A stretch of 64,000 bases of DNA, from the NCBI RefSeq assembly GCF_029210395.1, contig NZ_JARGDP010000004.1:1-64000 (forward strand). Reading direction: 5' to 3'. The notes beneath the pieces were generated by a model. That model was not told where the DNA came from. It was given only the letters and a program-made list of their open reading frames with translations, and did not search any database. Both the position numbers and the translations under genes were made by a program. This document shows positions 28,053 through 39,002 of this stretch, piece after piece. The first letter of the stretch is position 1, and every line of letters starts with the position of its first letter. Origin of the DNA: Petrocella sp. FN5. GTDB taxonomy: Bacteria; Bacillota; Clostridia; Lachnospirales; Vallitaleaceae.

Positions 28053-29291
28053 TTAAGTTGCACTTTCTTGAGAAGGTAAGAATAAGAAAAGTATAAGACC
28101 AAGAACAAACAAAGGTATGATGGCTAGAATACTATATCTAGCCTCACCAGTGATTGTAGCAACCAGGGCCATCAATGTCGGTCCTATAATAGCAGCAAAC
28201 TTACCAAACACATTATAAAAACCGAAAAACTCATTAGAATTGTTCTTTGGTATGATTTTAGCAAAATAGGAACGGCTGAGTGCCTGTATGCCACCTTGCG
28301 CAGAACCAATAAGCGCGCCCAATATAAATACATGCCATAATTGCGTCATCATAAAGGCAAAGATTGTTGTTATGATATAGGTTAAAATCGCAACAATAAT
28401 CATTTTTTTAGTCGAATATTTCTTTGCAAAAATACCATACAACAAAGCACAAGGAAAAGCAATTAATTGAATCACCAACAAAATACCAAGTAGCATAAAA
28501 ACATCTGTCGCATCCAGTCCGAGAGAATCTGTGGCATAAGGTACCGCCATCTTGATAATTGTATCCACGCCATCAATATAAAGAAAATAAGCAATTAAGA
28601 AAGCAAATACTGTTTTATGTCTTCTTATATTTATAAATGTATGTCCCAATCGAATAAAACTGTTCTTAATTGGATTGGGTTCTCTTTCAACATAATGCAC
28701 TTGACGCACATGCCTAAGCATAGGAATGGTAAACAACCCCCACCACAAAGCGGTGATAACAAAGCCTAGTTGGTAGCCTAACATCTGATCCAAACCAATA
28801 AAGAATACAACCACAAGTGATATGGTAAAGGGTACAACGGAAGCAATATAACCATAAGCAAAGCCTTTTGTTGATACAGAATCCATATTGGCATCTATGG
28901 ATACATCTACCAGAAAAGCATCATAGAAAATATTGGCACCTGAAAACCCAATTGCTGTCACAATATATATACCGATTAATAGTTGCCACTGACCGTCCGG
29001 TACCACTGCAATTGCGCCTGTGAATACAATGCCTAATAAGGCAAAAAAAGCAAAAAAACGTTTTTTGACGTCCTTATAATCTGCAATAGTTCCAAGAATG
29101 GGACTAATAAGAGCGACCAAAATACTGGCAATAGAGTTGAAGTAACCAATATCCATATTACTTCCACCTTTAAACATACCAAAATAAACAGGAAAAAGTG
29201 CTGTTGTTATAGCCATTGAGTACGCTGAGTTACCACAATCATACAAAATCCAACTCTTTTCTTTTTTTGAAAGCTTAATAGGATTTGACAT
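28053..29291 (-). CDS. MFS transporter, UMF1 family
   Basis: A 412-residue protein with about twelve membrane helices. The opening WILYDCGNSAYSMAITTALFPVYF and the GSAQGGIQALSRSYFAKIIPKNNSNEFFGFYNVFGKFA segment (positions around 325-360) are characteristic of the UMF1 family (vacuole/efflux type MFS). The substrate in bacteria is not known. A good Shine-Dalgarno (AAGGGAGG) precedes ATG 29291. It lies downstream of secG but behind the secG terminator. Confidence 0.85.
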   Translation of the reverse strand: MSNPIKLSKKEKSWILYDCGNSAYSMAITTALFPVYFGMFKGGSNMDIGYFNSIASILVALISPILGTIADYKDVKKRFFAFFALLGIVFTGAIAVVPDGQWQLLIGIYIVTAIGFSGANIFYDAFLVDVSIDANMDSVSTKGFAYGYIASVVPFTISLVVVFFIGLDQMLGYQLGFVITALWWGLFTIPMLRHVRQVHYVEREPNPIKNSFIRLGHTFINIRRHKTVFAFLIAYFLYIDGVDTIIKMAVPYATDSLGLDATDVFMLLGILLVIQLIAFPCALLYGIFAKKYSTKKMIIVAILTYIITTIFAFMMTQLWHVFILGALIGSAQGGIQALSRSYFAKIIPKNNSNEFFGFYNVFGKFAAIIGPTLMALVATITGEARYSILAIIPLFVLGLILFLFLPSQESAT

Positions 29292-29367
29292 GCCATACCT
29301 CCCTTGTTTTTTTCATTATACCACTTTCCGAACCGTCAAAATAGTACTAAAAAAATACAAGTAAGAT

Positions 29368-29400
29368 AGTGACTGTGGAAGGATTTTCATGGAATCCATT
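29368..29400. repeat. Short hairpin repeat, copy 2 (GACTGTGGA..TTCATGG type)
   Basis: GACTGTGGAAGG followed by a GGATT/AATCC hairpin with loop TTCATGG. See the copy at 25710-25745. It lies between the secG terminator and the MFS gene. Confidence 0.4.
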
Positions 29401-29451
29401 AATGATAACTACAAATAGTAAATTAAAAAAGTATATTAAAAAAGTATATTA

Positions 29452-29477
29452 AAAAAACACCAGTAATCTGGTGTTTT
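29452..29477 (-). terminator. secG terminator
   Basis: On the minus strand, ACACCAG-ATTA-CTGGTGT followed by TTTTTTT: a textbook intrinsic terminator. Confidence 0.9.
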
Positions 29478-29514
29478 CTATATACTTCATTCTACTTTTG
29501 CGCATGAGCACATT

Positions 29515-29763
29515 TTATACAAACTTCTCAACATATGAAATCAACAATGCGAAGACAATAAAACCTACTGCCAAAGCAACGGTTGCTTTCTGTAATTTAC
29601 CATCCATTGTACGCGCTTTATTTTTTCCCCAGTATGATTCTCCAGCGCCACCAATTGCACCTGATAGTCCTGCAGTCTTACCTTTTTGAAACAATACAAC
29701 GGTAATCAATGCGATACATAACACAAAATATAATACTTTAACCAAAACTAATAATGCTGCCAT
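29515..29763 (-). CDS. secG: Preprotein translocase subunit SecG
   Basis: An 82-residue membrane protein of the Sec channel. Two hydrophobic helices (about 4-23 and 60-78) flank a Gly-rich loop with the family motif LFQKGKTAGLSGAIGG. AGGAGGTG precedes its ATG. It follows eno on the same strand, as in many Firmicutes, but an efficient terminator at 29868-29897 separates the two. Confidence 0.93.
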   Translation of the reverse strand: MAALLVLVKVLYFVLCIALITVVLFQKGKTAGLSGAIGGAGESYWGKNKARTMDGKLQKATVALAVGFIVFALLISYVEKFV

Positions 29764-29867
29764 AATTACACCTCCTAGTCAACATTAACATATTATCATA
29801 AACCCCAAATTGTTGCAATGCTTTTTTGTAATTATGGCACTAACAATAAAGGCCTAATAATAAAAGG

Positions 29868-29897
29868 GTTACCGATTGTCTAACCGATAACCCTTCA
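29868..29897 (-). terminator. eno terminator
   Basis: On the minus strand, AAGGGTTATCGG pairs with CCGGTAACCCTT-like sequence (one mismatch) around TTAGACAAT and continues as TTTTATTATT. Confidence 0.8.
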
Positions 29898-29909
29898 TAT
29901 AATCATCTA

Positions 29910-31309
<1,400 letters not shown>

Positions 31310-31387
31310 CTATTTTATGAGAATGATTTTCATCAACTATAGTCTTTTCTAACTAGACACATTAATACAATCTATGCTTTTAGACCC

Positions 31388-32578
31388 TTATAAGTCAATA
31401 CTCGGTATATCCACCTTAACCTCAATATCTTGCCCATAATCCACTTCATCAAACCCAAATCCAAAAAGCTTGAAAAACTCATCTTGATAAGACTGAATAT
31501 CTAGCACTTGCTGCAAAGTATCTGTGGTCACTTGATCAAATAGAGCAATCGCGTCATGCTGTACATCTGCTTCCATTTCATAATCGTCTGTACGAATACG
31601 CCCTTCTTCATCTGTCTTAACCTCTTTGGCGTATAAAAAATCTCTAAATAACCTGTAAATCTGTTCAATACAACCTTCGTGCGTCCCTTTTGCCTTCATG
31701 ACCTTGTATAATGCACCAATATAGAGGGGTACGATAGGAATTGCCGCACTGGCTTGAGTCACCAACGCCTTAGCAACCGTCACAAATGCAACACCCTTTA
31801 GATCTTTTAGTAATTCAGTAAGTTCCATTGCGGTTTGTTCTAGATGTTCCTTTGCCTTACCAATAGTACCTTCACGGTACATTGGTAAAGTAATGTCCGG
31901 TCCTATATAAGAATAGGCAATGGTTTTTACACCTTCGGCCAACACATCCGCATCCATCAGCTTCTTAATCCATAGTTCCCAGTCTTCGCCACCCATAACT
32001 TTTATCGTATTTTCGATCTCTTCTTTACTTGCAGGCAAAATGGTGGCTTCAGTAATCTGGCCTTGCATGACATCAATGGATTTATTTGTATAAGATTGTC
32101 CGATAGGTTTTAACACAGACCCATATTTCTCGCCTGTATCCGGATCAATCCTTCTTGGTGCAGCTAATGAATAAACTACAAGATCTATTTTACCCATTTC
32201 ATTTTTGATTTTTTCAATAGTTTGATCTTTAATTTCATGAGAAAAGGCATCTCCGTTAATGCTCGATGCATATAATCCGGCTTTGGATGCCGCCACTTCA
32301 AAAGCTGCCGTATTATACCAACCGGCCGTAGCAGTCCTTTTTCCATTGGATTCTCTTTCATAAAATACGCCAAGGGTATTTGCACTACAGCCCGCCATGG
32401 ACACGATTCTTGTTGCCAAACCATAACCGGTTGATGCACCTATAACCAGTACATTCTTAGGGCCATCTAAATTGCCTTGATTTCTTACATAAGCTATTTG
32501 ATGATTGACACTTGCTGCACATCCTTCTGGGTGAGCAGTGGTACATATAAAGCCTCTGACTTTCGGTTCAACTATCAT
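31388..32578 (-). CDS. fabV: Trans-2-enoyl-CoA/ACP reductase (NADH), FabV/Ter family
   Basis: Reduces trans-2-enoyl thioesters with NADH, in fatty-acid elongation or in crotonyl-CoA reduction. The 396-residue protein begins IVEPKVRGFICTTAHPEGC like other FabV/Ter proteins, has the nucleotide motif VIGASTGYGLATR, and the catalytic Tyr-x8-Lys in YREGTIGKAK. AGGAGAT precedes the ATG. It sits between gpmI and eno but has its own promoter with a palindromic operator (32594-32646), so it is probably regulated apart from glycolysis. Confidence 0.94.
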   Translation of the reverse strand: MIVEPKVRGFICTTAHPEGCAASVNHQIAYVRNQGNLDGPKNVLVIGASTGYGLATRIVSMAGCSANTLGVFYERESNGKRTATAGWYNTAAFEVAASKAGLYASSINGDAFSHEIKDQTIEKIKNEMGKIDLVVYSLAAPRRIDPDTGEKYGSVLKPIGQSYTNKSIDVMQGQITEATILPASKEEIENTIKVMGGEDWELWIKKLMDADVLAEGVKTIAYSYIGPDITLPMYREGTIGKAKEHLEQTAMELTELLKDLKGVAFVTVAKALVTQASAAIPIVPLYIGALYKVMKAKGTHEGCIEQIYRLFRDFLYAKEVKTDEEGRIRTDDYEMEADVQHDAIALFDQVTTDTLQQVLDIQSYQDEFFKLFGFGFDEVDYGQDIEVKVDIPSIDL

Positions 32579-32593
32579 GTTTAATCTCCTATC

Positions 32594-32622
32594 AAAATTA
32601 CTTTGATTTTCAAAGTAATTTT
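32594..32622 (-). promoter_or_regulatory. Palindromic operator at the fabV promoter, FabT-like
   Basis: A perfect 13-base inverted repeat with a 3-base centre. The core ACTTTGA-AAA-TCAAAGT has the TTTGA-N3-TCAAA form known for the MarR-family regulator FabT of lipid genes. It overlaps the -10 box, so binding would repress. Confidence 0.6.
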
Positions 32623-32646
32623 ACTTGAATAACTGTTTTTTGTCAA
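32618..32646 (-). promoter_or_regulatory. fabV promoter
   Basis: On the minus strand, perfect TTGACA (32641-32646), 17 bases and TAAAAT (32618-32623). Confidence 0.75.
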
Positions 32647-32782
32647 CCCTACCGCATATAAATCTTCAAGAAAGTACATTATATTCCTTCGATGCTTTTG
32701 CATAACATAGGAAAAGATGGTAGGTCAATTGAGAACTACCATCCTAAAAAATGAATCTATTTTTGTAATAATATGCTTTTAT

Positions 32783-34324
32783 TTAAGGTTTTACTAATAA
32801 AGAGGTACCGGTCATCTCAACAGGGATACTAATACCCATTAAGTCTAATAAGGTCGGTGCAATATCTGCCAGTTGACCTTCTCTTAAAGTCACGCCAGGA
32901 TCTCCGTTTACTAATATAAATGGTACGGGATTAATTGTATGTGCCGTAAAAGGCTGATGGGTTGTATAATCAATAAGTTGTTCAGAGTTTCCATGATCCG
33001 CACATATGAACATAACACCATTCACTTCAAGTAGGGCTTCATAAGCAGCTCCAACACATTGATCAACGGTCTCAATCGCTTTAATTGCCGCCGATTCTAT
33101 ACCCGTATGTCCGACCATATCCGGATTTGCAAAATTAACAATAATCAAATCATGCTTGCCACCCTTAATTGCTTTTACCAACTCATCACTGACTTGATAT
33201 GCACTCATTTCCGGTTGCAAATCATAAGTCGCAACCTTTGGTGAAGGCACAAGTATTCGGTCTTCTAAAGGATTAGCAACCTCTACACCTCCATTAAAAA
33301 AGAAGGTGACATGAGCGTATTTCTCTGTTTCTGCCAGTCTCAATTGAGTTTTACCAAGAACTGAAATATATTCTCCCAGCGTGTTGGTTAAAGAAGTTTT
33401 ACCATAGGCTACTTCTTTATTATTTATTGTAATGTCATAATTGGTAAAACAGGTAAACACAAGTTTCATCAAACCCTGTTTTCTTTCAAAGCCTCCAAAT
33501 GTCTCATCACAAAAAGCTCTGGTCAGTTCACGTGCACGATCCGGTCTGAAATTAAAGAAAATAACAGAATCACCATTCTTAACCCTTGTCACAGGCTTGC
33601 CATCTTCTATAACAACCGTTGGTAGCACAAACTCATCATTGTTGCCTTGTTCGTATGAATTCTTAACCGCTTCTATACCCGAATTCGCTGTTTGACCTAT
33701 GCCTTCAACCAAAGCATCATAAGCTAATTGCACACGGTCCCATCGATTATCTCTATCCATAGCATAATAGCGCCCATGAACAGAAGCGATCTTACCGACT
33801 TTTAACAAATCCATTTTATTTTGTAATTCTGTAACAAACTCAATACCAGAAGCCGGTGGTGTGTCTCTTCCGTCTAAAAAGCAGTGGACATAAACATTTT
33901 CAAGACCTTCTTTTTTAGCAAGCTCTAATAATGCATACAAATGTTCATTATGGCTATGTACACCCCCATCAGATACTAGGCCCCACAAATGAAGATCGCT
34001 ATTATTTGCCTTGCAATTGTTAATTGCCTTAAGGAATGCCGGATTTTCATAGAAATCTCCATCTTTTATGGATTTGGTTATTCTTGTAAGTTCTTGATAT
34101 ACAACTCTACCTGCACCAATATTAAGATGACCTACTTCCGAGTTACCCATTTGACCGTCAGGTAAACCTACATCTAGACCACTGGCTTTTCCTTTTACTG
34201 AAGGGTAGGTTGATGTAATCTTGTCCATAACCGGCTTATTTGCCATATACACTGCATTGCCCTCTTTTTTATCATTTAGACCATATCCATCTAAGATCAT
34301 TAATACTGTTGGTTTTTTTATCAT
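32783..34324 (-). CDS. gpmI: 2,3-bisphosphoglycerate-independent phosphoglycerate mutase
   Basis: Mn-dependent interconversion of 3- and 2-phosphoglycerate. About 513 residues. The alkaline-phosphatase-like core has MILDGYG, the phosphoserine site GNSEVGHLNIGAGR, DGRDTPPASG, and the metal ligands in NFANPDMVGHTG and CADHGNSEQ. Three ATG codons in a row follow AAAGGAG; I chose the third (34324), which gives MIKKPTVLMILDGYG and the best spacing. It has its own promoter and an unusual palindrome in its leader. Confidence 0.95.
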   Translation of the reverse strand: MIKKPTVLMILDGYGLNDKKEGNAVYMANKPVMDKITSTYPSVKGKASGLDVGLPDGQMGNSEVGHLNIGAGRVVYQELTRITKSIKDGDFYENPAFLKAINNCKANNSDLHLWGLVSDGGVHSHNEHLYALLELAKKEGLENVYVHCFLDGRDTPPASGIEFVTELQNKMDLLKVGKIASVHGRYYAMDRDNRWDRVQLAYDALVEGIGQTANSGIEAVKNSYEQGNNDEFVLPTVVIEDGKPVTRVKNGDSVIFFNFRPDRARELTRAFCDETFGGFERKQGLMKLVFTCFTNYDITINNKEVAYGKTSLTNTLGEYISVLGKTQLRLAETEKYAHVTFFFNGGVEVANPLEDRILVPSPKVATYDLQPEMSAYQVSDELVKAIKGGKHDLIIVNFANPDMVGHTGIESAAIKAIETVDQCVGAAYEALLEVNGVMFICADHGNSEQLIDYTTHQPFTAHTINPVPFILVNGDPGVTLREGQLADIAPTLLDLMGISIPVEMTGTSLLVKP

Positions 34325-34356
34325 CATCATTACTCCTTTTCTTTGTATATTAATAT

Positions 34357-34392
34357 TTAAGCACTTGCATAACAGGTTATGCAAAAGCTTAA
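34357..34392 (-). promoter_or_regulatory. Nested palindrome in the gpmI leader
   Basis: TTAAGC, then TTGCATAAC, pair with GTTATGCAA and GCTTAA around a two-base centre, giving a 36-base nearly perfect palindrome between the gpmI promoter and its ribosome binding site. It may be an operator or an mRNA-stabilising hairpin. Confidence 0.5.
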
Positions 34393-34417
34393 GCATTAAG
34401 TACTGATTATGGTTATC

Positions 34418-34446
34418 ATTATACCATATTCAATGAAAAGTTTGAA
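34418..34446 (-). promoter_or_regulatory. gpmI promoter
   Basis: On the minus strand, TTCAAA (34441-34446), 17 bases and perfect TATAAT (34418-34423). Confidence 0.55.
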
Positions 34447-34478
34447 TCACTCATAATAAGATTTTTATAAAGTATTTC

Positions 34479-34503
34479 AAAGGGTTGCTGGATGCAACCC
34501 TTT
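34479..34503 (-). terminator. Hairpin after tpiA
   Basis: A perfect 10-base stem AAAGGGTTGC/GCAACCCTTT with a 5-base loop lies 25-50 bases past the tpiA stop. The following T run is poor, so termination may be partial. Confidence 0.55.
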
Positions 34504-34526
34504 GACACTTCAACTATGGTTTATTA

Positions 34527-35273
34527 TTATTTAAAATTTACAATATCGCCAAATCCAGTTGTTAGGCTAGCACCACCAACCAAACCACCATCAATATTTG
34601 GTTTTGAGAATAATTCAGCTGCATTTCCGGCATTTACAGAACCACCGTATTGAATTCTCATAGCCTCGGCAACTTCTGTTCCATAAAGCTCAACAAGCAG
34701 TTTTCTAATAGCAGCACATACTTCTTCTGCCTGATCACTTGTAGCTGTCACACCTGTACCAATCGCCCAAATTGGCTCATAAGCGATAACTACTTTTTTA
34801 GCCTCTTCCGGAGATACATTAAGTAAGCCAACCTTGATTTGTTGTCTCACAAGATCAACAGTTACCCCTTGTTCTCTTTGTTCAAGGTATTCTCCACAAC
34901 ATAAGATTGGTACTATACCATACTCTAGCGCTTTTATGACTTTTTTATTAACTGTTTCATTGGTTTCAGCAAAATACTCACGTCTTTCTGAATGACCAAT
35001 GACAACATACTTAACACCGATTTCAGTCAACATGTTTGCTGCTATTTCACCGGTATAAGCACCCTTGTCTTCAAAGTGCATATTTTGAGCACCTATTGCA
35101 ACATTTGTACCTTTAGTTGCTTCAACCGCTGCTACTAAATCCACTGCAGGCACACAGAAAACAACATCTGTATCCTCTGATTTTACAAGTGGTATCAACT
35201 CCTCAATTAAAGCCACCGCTTCTTTTGGGGTTTTATTCATTTTCCAATTTCCTGCCGTAATCATTCTACGCAT
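34527..35273 (-). CDS. tpiA: Triosephosphate isomerase
   Basis: Interconverts glyceraldehyde 3-phosphate and dihydroxyacetone phosphate. The 248-residue protein has the substrate lysine in [16 protein letters not shown] with the electrophilic His, the catalytic Glu in [11 protein letters not shown], and the phosphate-binding [10 protein letters not shown] and [21 protein letters not shown] precedes the ATG. It follows pgk by 27 bases, so the two are co-transcribed. Confidence 0.97.
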   Translation of the reverse strand: MRRMITAGNWKMNKTPKEAVALIEELIPLVKSEDTDVVFCVPAVDLVAAVEATKGTNVAIGAQNMHFEDKGAYTGEIAANMLTEIGVKYVVIGHSERREYFAETNETVNKKVIKALEYGIVPILCCGEYLEQREQGVTVDLVRQQIKVGLLNVSPEEAKKVVIAYEPIWAIGTGVTATSDQAEEVCAAIRKLLVELYGTEVAEAMRIQYGGSVNAGNAAELFSKPNIDGGLVGGASLTTGFGDIVNFK

Positions 35274-35300
35274 TTTACTACCTCCATAATATTATATAAT

Positions 35301-36491
35301 CTATTTGTTGTCAGCTGCTGCAAGCCCCGGTAATTCTTTACCTTCCAAAAACTCTAAGGAAGCGCCACCACCTGTTGATATGTGAGACATTCTATCACCA
35401 AATCCAAGTTGATTTACAGCTGCTGCTGAGTCACCACCACCGATTATAGAAATACAATCTGAGTCTGCAAGTGCCTGAGCTATCGCTTTTGTACCATTTG
35501 CAAAATTCTCAAATTCAAACACACCCATAGGGCCATTCCATATAACTGTTTTTGCACCTTTGATTGCATCTGCATATAGCACTTGAGTTTCTGGACCGAC
35601 ATCAAGACCCATCCATTCACCTTCAATTCCACCACGATGAACCGTCTTGAATTCTGTATCATTTTTGAATTCTTTTGCTACAACATGATCAATTGGTAAT
35701 AAGAATCTTACATTCTTTTCCATTGCCTTATCAATCATTTTTAGGGCATAATTTAATTTGTCACCTTCAAGTAATGAACTTCCTACGTCATTTCCAAGAG
35801 CCTTCAAAAATGTATAAGCCATACCACCACCAATGATAATTGTATTAACTTTATCAAGAAGGTTGTTAATTACATCGATTTTATCAGAAACTTTTGCACC
35901 ACCTAGAATAGCAACGAAAGGTCTTTCCGGACTTTCAATGGCATTACCAAGATAGTCAATTTCTTTTTGCATAAGATAACCAACAACACTGGTTTCCATA
36001 TATTCTGTAACACCAACATTGGAGCAATGTGCTCTATGTGCTGTACCAAAAGCATCATTTACAAAAATCTGTGCCAAAGAAGCAAGATCTTTTGAGAAAG
36101 CTTCTCCGTTTTTTGACTCTTCTGCTCTGAATCTTGTATTTTCAAGAAGTACAACATCACCGTCTTTCATCGCTTCAACGGTTGCTTTTGCTTTTGGTCC
36201 TACCACTTCATCATCTGCTGCAAAAACAACTTCTTTACCCAGCATTTCAGAAAGTTTAATCGCAACTGGTGCTAATGAAAATTTAGCATCTGGACCTTTT
36301 GGTTTTCCTAGATGAGAACACAAAATAACCTTTGCTCCTGAACTAATTAGCTTATTAATGGTTGGTAGTGCACCTTCAAGCCTGTTTATATCTGTTATTG
36401 CACCATCAATAATCGGAACGTTAAAGTCACATCTTACTAATACCTTTTTACCTGCTACTTGAATATCTTCTACTGTTTTTTTACTAAACAT
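35301..36491 (-). CDS. pgk: Phosphoglycerate kinase
   Basis: Makes ATP from 1,3-bisphosphoglycerate. The 396-residue monomer has [20 protein letters not shown], the nucleotide motif GGAKVSDKI and the C-terminal GGGDSAAAV and [20 protein letters not shown] precedes ATG 36491. A hairpin lies between gap and pgk, and a TATACT box near 36525 may give pgk a second promoter. Confidence 0.97.
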   Translation of the reverse strand: MFSKKTVEDIQVAGKKVLVRCDFNVPIIDGAITDINRLEGALPTINKLISSGAKVILCSHLGKPKGPDAKFSLAPVAIKLSEMLGKEVVFAADDEVVGPKAKATVEAMKDGDVVLLENTRFRAEESKNGEAFSKDLASLAQIFVNDAFGTAHRAHCSNVGVTEYMETSVVGYLMQKEIDYLGNAIESPERPFVAILGGAKVSDKIDVINNLLDKVNTIIIGGGMAYTFLKALGNDVGSSLLEGDKLNYALKMIDKAMEKNVRFLLPIDHVVAKEFKNDTEFKTVHRGGIEGEWMGLDVGPETQVLYADAIKGAKTVIWNGPMGVFEFENFANGTKAIAQALADSDCISIIGGGDSAAAVNQLGFGDRMSHISTGGGASLEFLEGKELPGLAAADNK

Positions 36492-36559
36492 ATGTACTGC
36501 TCCCTTCTAATATCTTAATAATATAGGCTATAGTATAGGTTGTAATATTGGAATTTAAA

Positions 36560-36607
36560 CAAAATGGGCCCGGCCGCATAGTCAAGCTACAAGACCGGAC
36601 CCATTTA
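36560..36607 (-). terminator. GC-rich hairpin between gap and pgk
   Basis: On the minus strand, ATGGGTCCGGTC pairs with GGCCGGGCCCAT around an 18-base loop and is followed by TTTGTTT. It probably reduces read-through from the CggR-controlled gap transcript into pgk. Confidence 0.75.
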
Positions 36608-36641
36608 TGGATCATATTAAATTCTATTATACTTAGTAGGA

Positions 36642-37649
36642 TTACTTACTTAATTCATCTAAGTATTTAATAACTCTAACCATTTGGCTTGTGTAGGAAT
36701 TCTCATTGTCATACCAAGAAACAGTTTTAACAAGTGATTGACCATTACCAAGTGGTGTTACTTTCGTTTGAGTAGCATCAAATAATGAACCGAAAGTGAT
36801 TCCGATAACGTCAGTTGATACAATAGGCTCTTCATTGTAACCGAATGAATCGTCTGATGCTGCTTTCATAGCTGCATTGACTTGATCTACAGTCACTTCA
36901 CCATTTACAACAGATACTAATTCTGTTAAAGAACCTGTAATAACTGGAACACGTTGTGCTGCGCCATCAAGAACACCATTTAGTTCAGGAATAACAAGGC
37001 CGATTGCTTTAGCTGCACCAGTTGTGTTAGGTACGATATTTGCTGCTGCTGCTCTAGCTCTTCTTAAGTCACCTTTGCCATGTGGTGCATCTAACGTGTT
37101 TTGGTCATTGGTGTAAGCATGAATCGTAGTCATAAAACCTTTTTCGATCTTAGCTAATTTGTTCAATGTATCTGCCATTGGAGCTAGACAGTTTGTTGTA
37201 CAAGATGCTGCTGAAACTACAGTTTCTGAGCCATCTAGGACATTTTCATTAACGCCAAATACAACACTCTTTAAATCGCCGGTAGCAGGTGCTGATATAA
37301 CAACTTTTTTGGCACCAGCTGTGATATGTGCTGAAGCTTTGTCTTTATCTGCAAAAAATCCAGTACACTCAAGTACAACGTCAACATCCAATTCACCCCA
37401 AGGAAGTTCTTTAGGATCTCTTTGAGCATAGATCTTGATTTCTTTTCCTTCTACGATAATTGAATCTTCAGTAGCTGTAACTTCTTTACCAAATCTACCT
37501 TGTGCTGAGTCATACTTCAATAAGTGAGCCAATGTTTTTGCATCTGTTAAGTCGTTGATACCTACGATTTCATAACCTTCTGCATCGAACATTTGTCTAA
37601 ATGCAAGACGACCGATACGTCCAAAACCATTAATTGCGATTTTTGTCAT
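36642..37649 (-). CDS. gap: Glyceraldehyde-3-phosphate dehydrogenase
   Basis: NAD-dependent glycolytic enzyme of 335 residues. NAD fold [14 protein letters not shown], with Asp in GINDLTD favouring NAD over NADP; catalytic cysteine in [10 protein letters not shown]; the general-base His in [10 protein letters not shown]; and the C-terminal [19 protein letters not shown] precedes the ATG. It follows cggR by 92 bases and is presumably expressed from the cggR promoter. Confidence 0.97.
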   Translation of the reverse strand: MTKIAINGFGRIGRLAFRQMFDAEGYEIVGINDLTDAKTLAHLLKYDSAQGRFGKEVTATEDSIIVEGKEIKIYAQRDPKELPWGELDVDVVLECTGFFADKDKASAHITAGAKKVVISAPATGDLKSVVFGVNENVLDGSETVVSAASCTTNCLAPMADTLNKLAKIEKGFMTTIHAYTNDQNTLDAPHGKGDLRRARAAAANIVPNTTGAAKAIGLVIPELNGVLDGAAQRVPVITGSLTELVSVVNGEVTVDQVNAAMKAASDDSFGYNEEPIVSTDVIGITFGSLFDATQTKVTPLGNGQSLVKTVSWYDNENSYTSQMVRVIKYLDELSK

Positions 37650-37741
37650 TTTTGTTTCCTCCTAGAATATATTATTGTTTTTATCTATGACTTAGTGCCC
37701 TGTTATGTTAAAGGGCCATAAATCTAAAGCTGTAAAACAGC

Positions 37742-38782
37742 TTATTGACCATTGTCTTTTGAAAGTGCTATAACACCATTTGCCGCACCCTCATCCATTA
37801 TAACACATCCACGGCTTAATAGCTTCTTAACTGATAAAATTGCATCAGATTTACTATGCCCTCCGGCCACCGCTATTGGATATTTTAATTCTGTCATTTG
37901 ATCCATGGTTATACCAATCGATCTAGATGCATAAATCACTTCGCCTTGTTGATTAAAGTAATAACCTAAGGCTTCAGCTGTTGCTTGACCGTCCGTCAGT
38001 AATTTAACAATGTCTTCCCCAAGATTCCTACGTTCAGACATTTTACAGGCATTTCCTATTCCGTAAATCAGTATATTGGATTTGATAAGTTTATTAAGTG
38101 TTTCTTGAATCTCCGGCTCTTCCCTTACACTTTCCAAGGATTTTTGACTCAGATTATCCGGAATATTTAATAAAGTATAGTTAGAGTGAATTTTTTCAGC
38201 TAACATGGCTACCAAAGTATTGGCTTGATATGACACATTATTTCCAAGGCTGCCTCTAGCCGGTACAACATATACATTTTTTGCTTTAATTGGGTTTGAA
38301 GGTATGGCTTCAATCATTCGATGTACAGTTGAGCCCCCTGTCAATGCAATTATATCATTGTCCGTGATATTTCTAAGCAATACCTTTGCTGCTGCATGAC
38401 CAATATTATAAATAGCTTCATCATCTTGGTCTGCGTCTCCAGATACGATTACAACTTCTTCACATTCAAGGATGTCTTTAATCTGCTCTTCAATCGTTGT
38501 TAAACCTTCAATCTGTTCCATGAAATCCTTCAGTTCATGAATCAATTGAAGACCCATAGGTTCAAGCATCATACCTGATCCAGACGAGGAAATAAATCCT
38601 TCATCACGCATAAACTCTGTATCTGTTCGTATTAACTTTTCACTCAGATGCAAACGATAGGACAATGAGCGTCTGCCAATAGGTTGAAAAAGATGAATGC
38701 CTCGAAGAACTTTGTATCTACGTCTTAATACCGTTAATTCTTTTGGAATTATTTTCTGTAAAGCGGCTGTGTATGCTTCCAT
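37742..38782 (-). CDS. cggR: Central glycolytic genes regulator, SorC family
   Basis: Represses the gap operon and is released by fructose 1,6-bisphosphate in Bacillus subtilis. The 346-residue protein has an N-terminal winged helix (about 15-85; RRSLSYRLHLSEKLIRTDTE split over two helices) and a SorC sugar-phosphate-binding domain with IALTGGSTVHRMIEA and PARGSLGNNVSYQANTL. ATG 38782 has GGGAG upstream; a TTG two codons earlier is less likely. A small hairpin (GCTGT-TTT-ACAGC) follows its stop codon and may be an mRNA processing point before gap. Confidence 0.95.
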   Translation of the reverse strand: MEAYTAALQKIIPKELTVLRRRYKVLRGIHLFQPIGRRSLSYRLHLSEKLIRTDTEFMRDEGFISSSGSGMMLEPMGLQLIHELKDFMEQIEGLTTIEEQIKDILECEEVVIVSGDADQDDEAIYNIGHAAAKVLLRNITDNDIIALTGGSTVHRMIEAIPSNPIKAKNVYVVPARGSLGNNVSYQANTLVAMLAEKIHSNYTLLNIPDNLSQKSLESVREEPEIQETLNKLIKSNILIYGIGNACKMSERRNLGEDIVKLLTDGQATAEALGYYFNQQGEVIYASRSIGITMDQMTELKYPIAVAGGHSKSDAILSVKKLLSRGCVIMDEGAANGVIALSKDNGQ

Positions 38783-38790
38783 AATCAACT

Positions 38791-38830
38791 CCCGGACCCT
38801 TTTTGGTCCCTGTTGTCATTTTTCGTCCCA
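38791..38830 (-). promoter_or_regulatory. CggR operator
   Basis: On the minus strand two half-operators in tandem: TTGGGACGAAAAATGACA, then AGGGACCAAAAAGGGTCC. Spacing and the GGGAC-N6-TGAC/GTCC layout match the B. subtilis cggR operator. It lies between the promoter and the ribosome binding site and reaches the Shine-Dalgarno. Confidence 0.8.
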
Positions 38831-38872
38831 AGTCATTTCCAAAAAAATGCTTTATCTGTTAAGCACACTCTT

Positions 38873-38900
38873 ATTATAACATTTTACAAATAAATTACAA
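38873..38900 (-). promoter_or_regulatory. cggR-gap promoter
   Basis: On the minus strand, TTGTAA (38895-38900), 16 bases and perfect TATAAT (38873-38878), about 40 bases upstream of the CggR operator. Confidence 0.7.
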
Positions 38901-39002
38901 GGTTTTTAGTTGAAATTTTGTACTTTTCACAAATATAGCTCAAGCCAGTATCGACTATGAAGTTCCTGGAACTGTATATGTTTTCATGGGATATATATTC
39001 TA

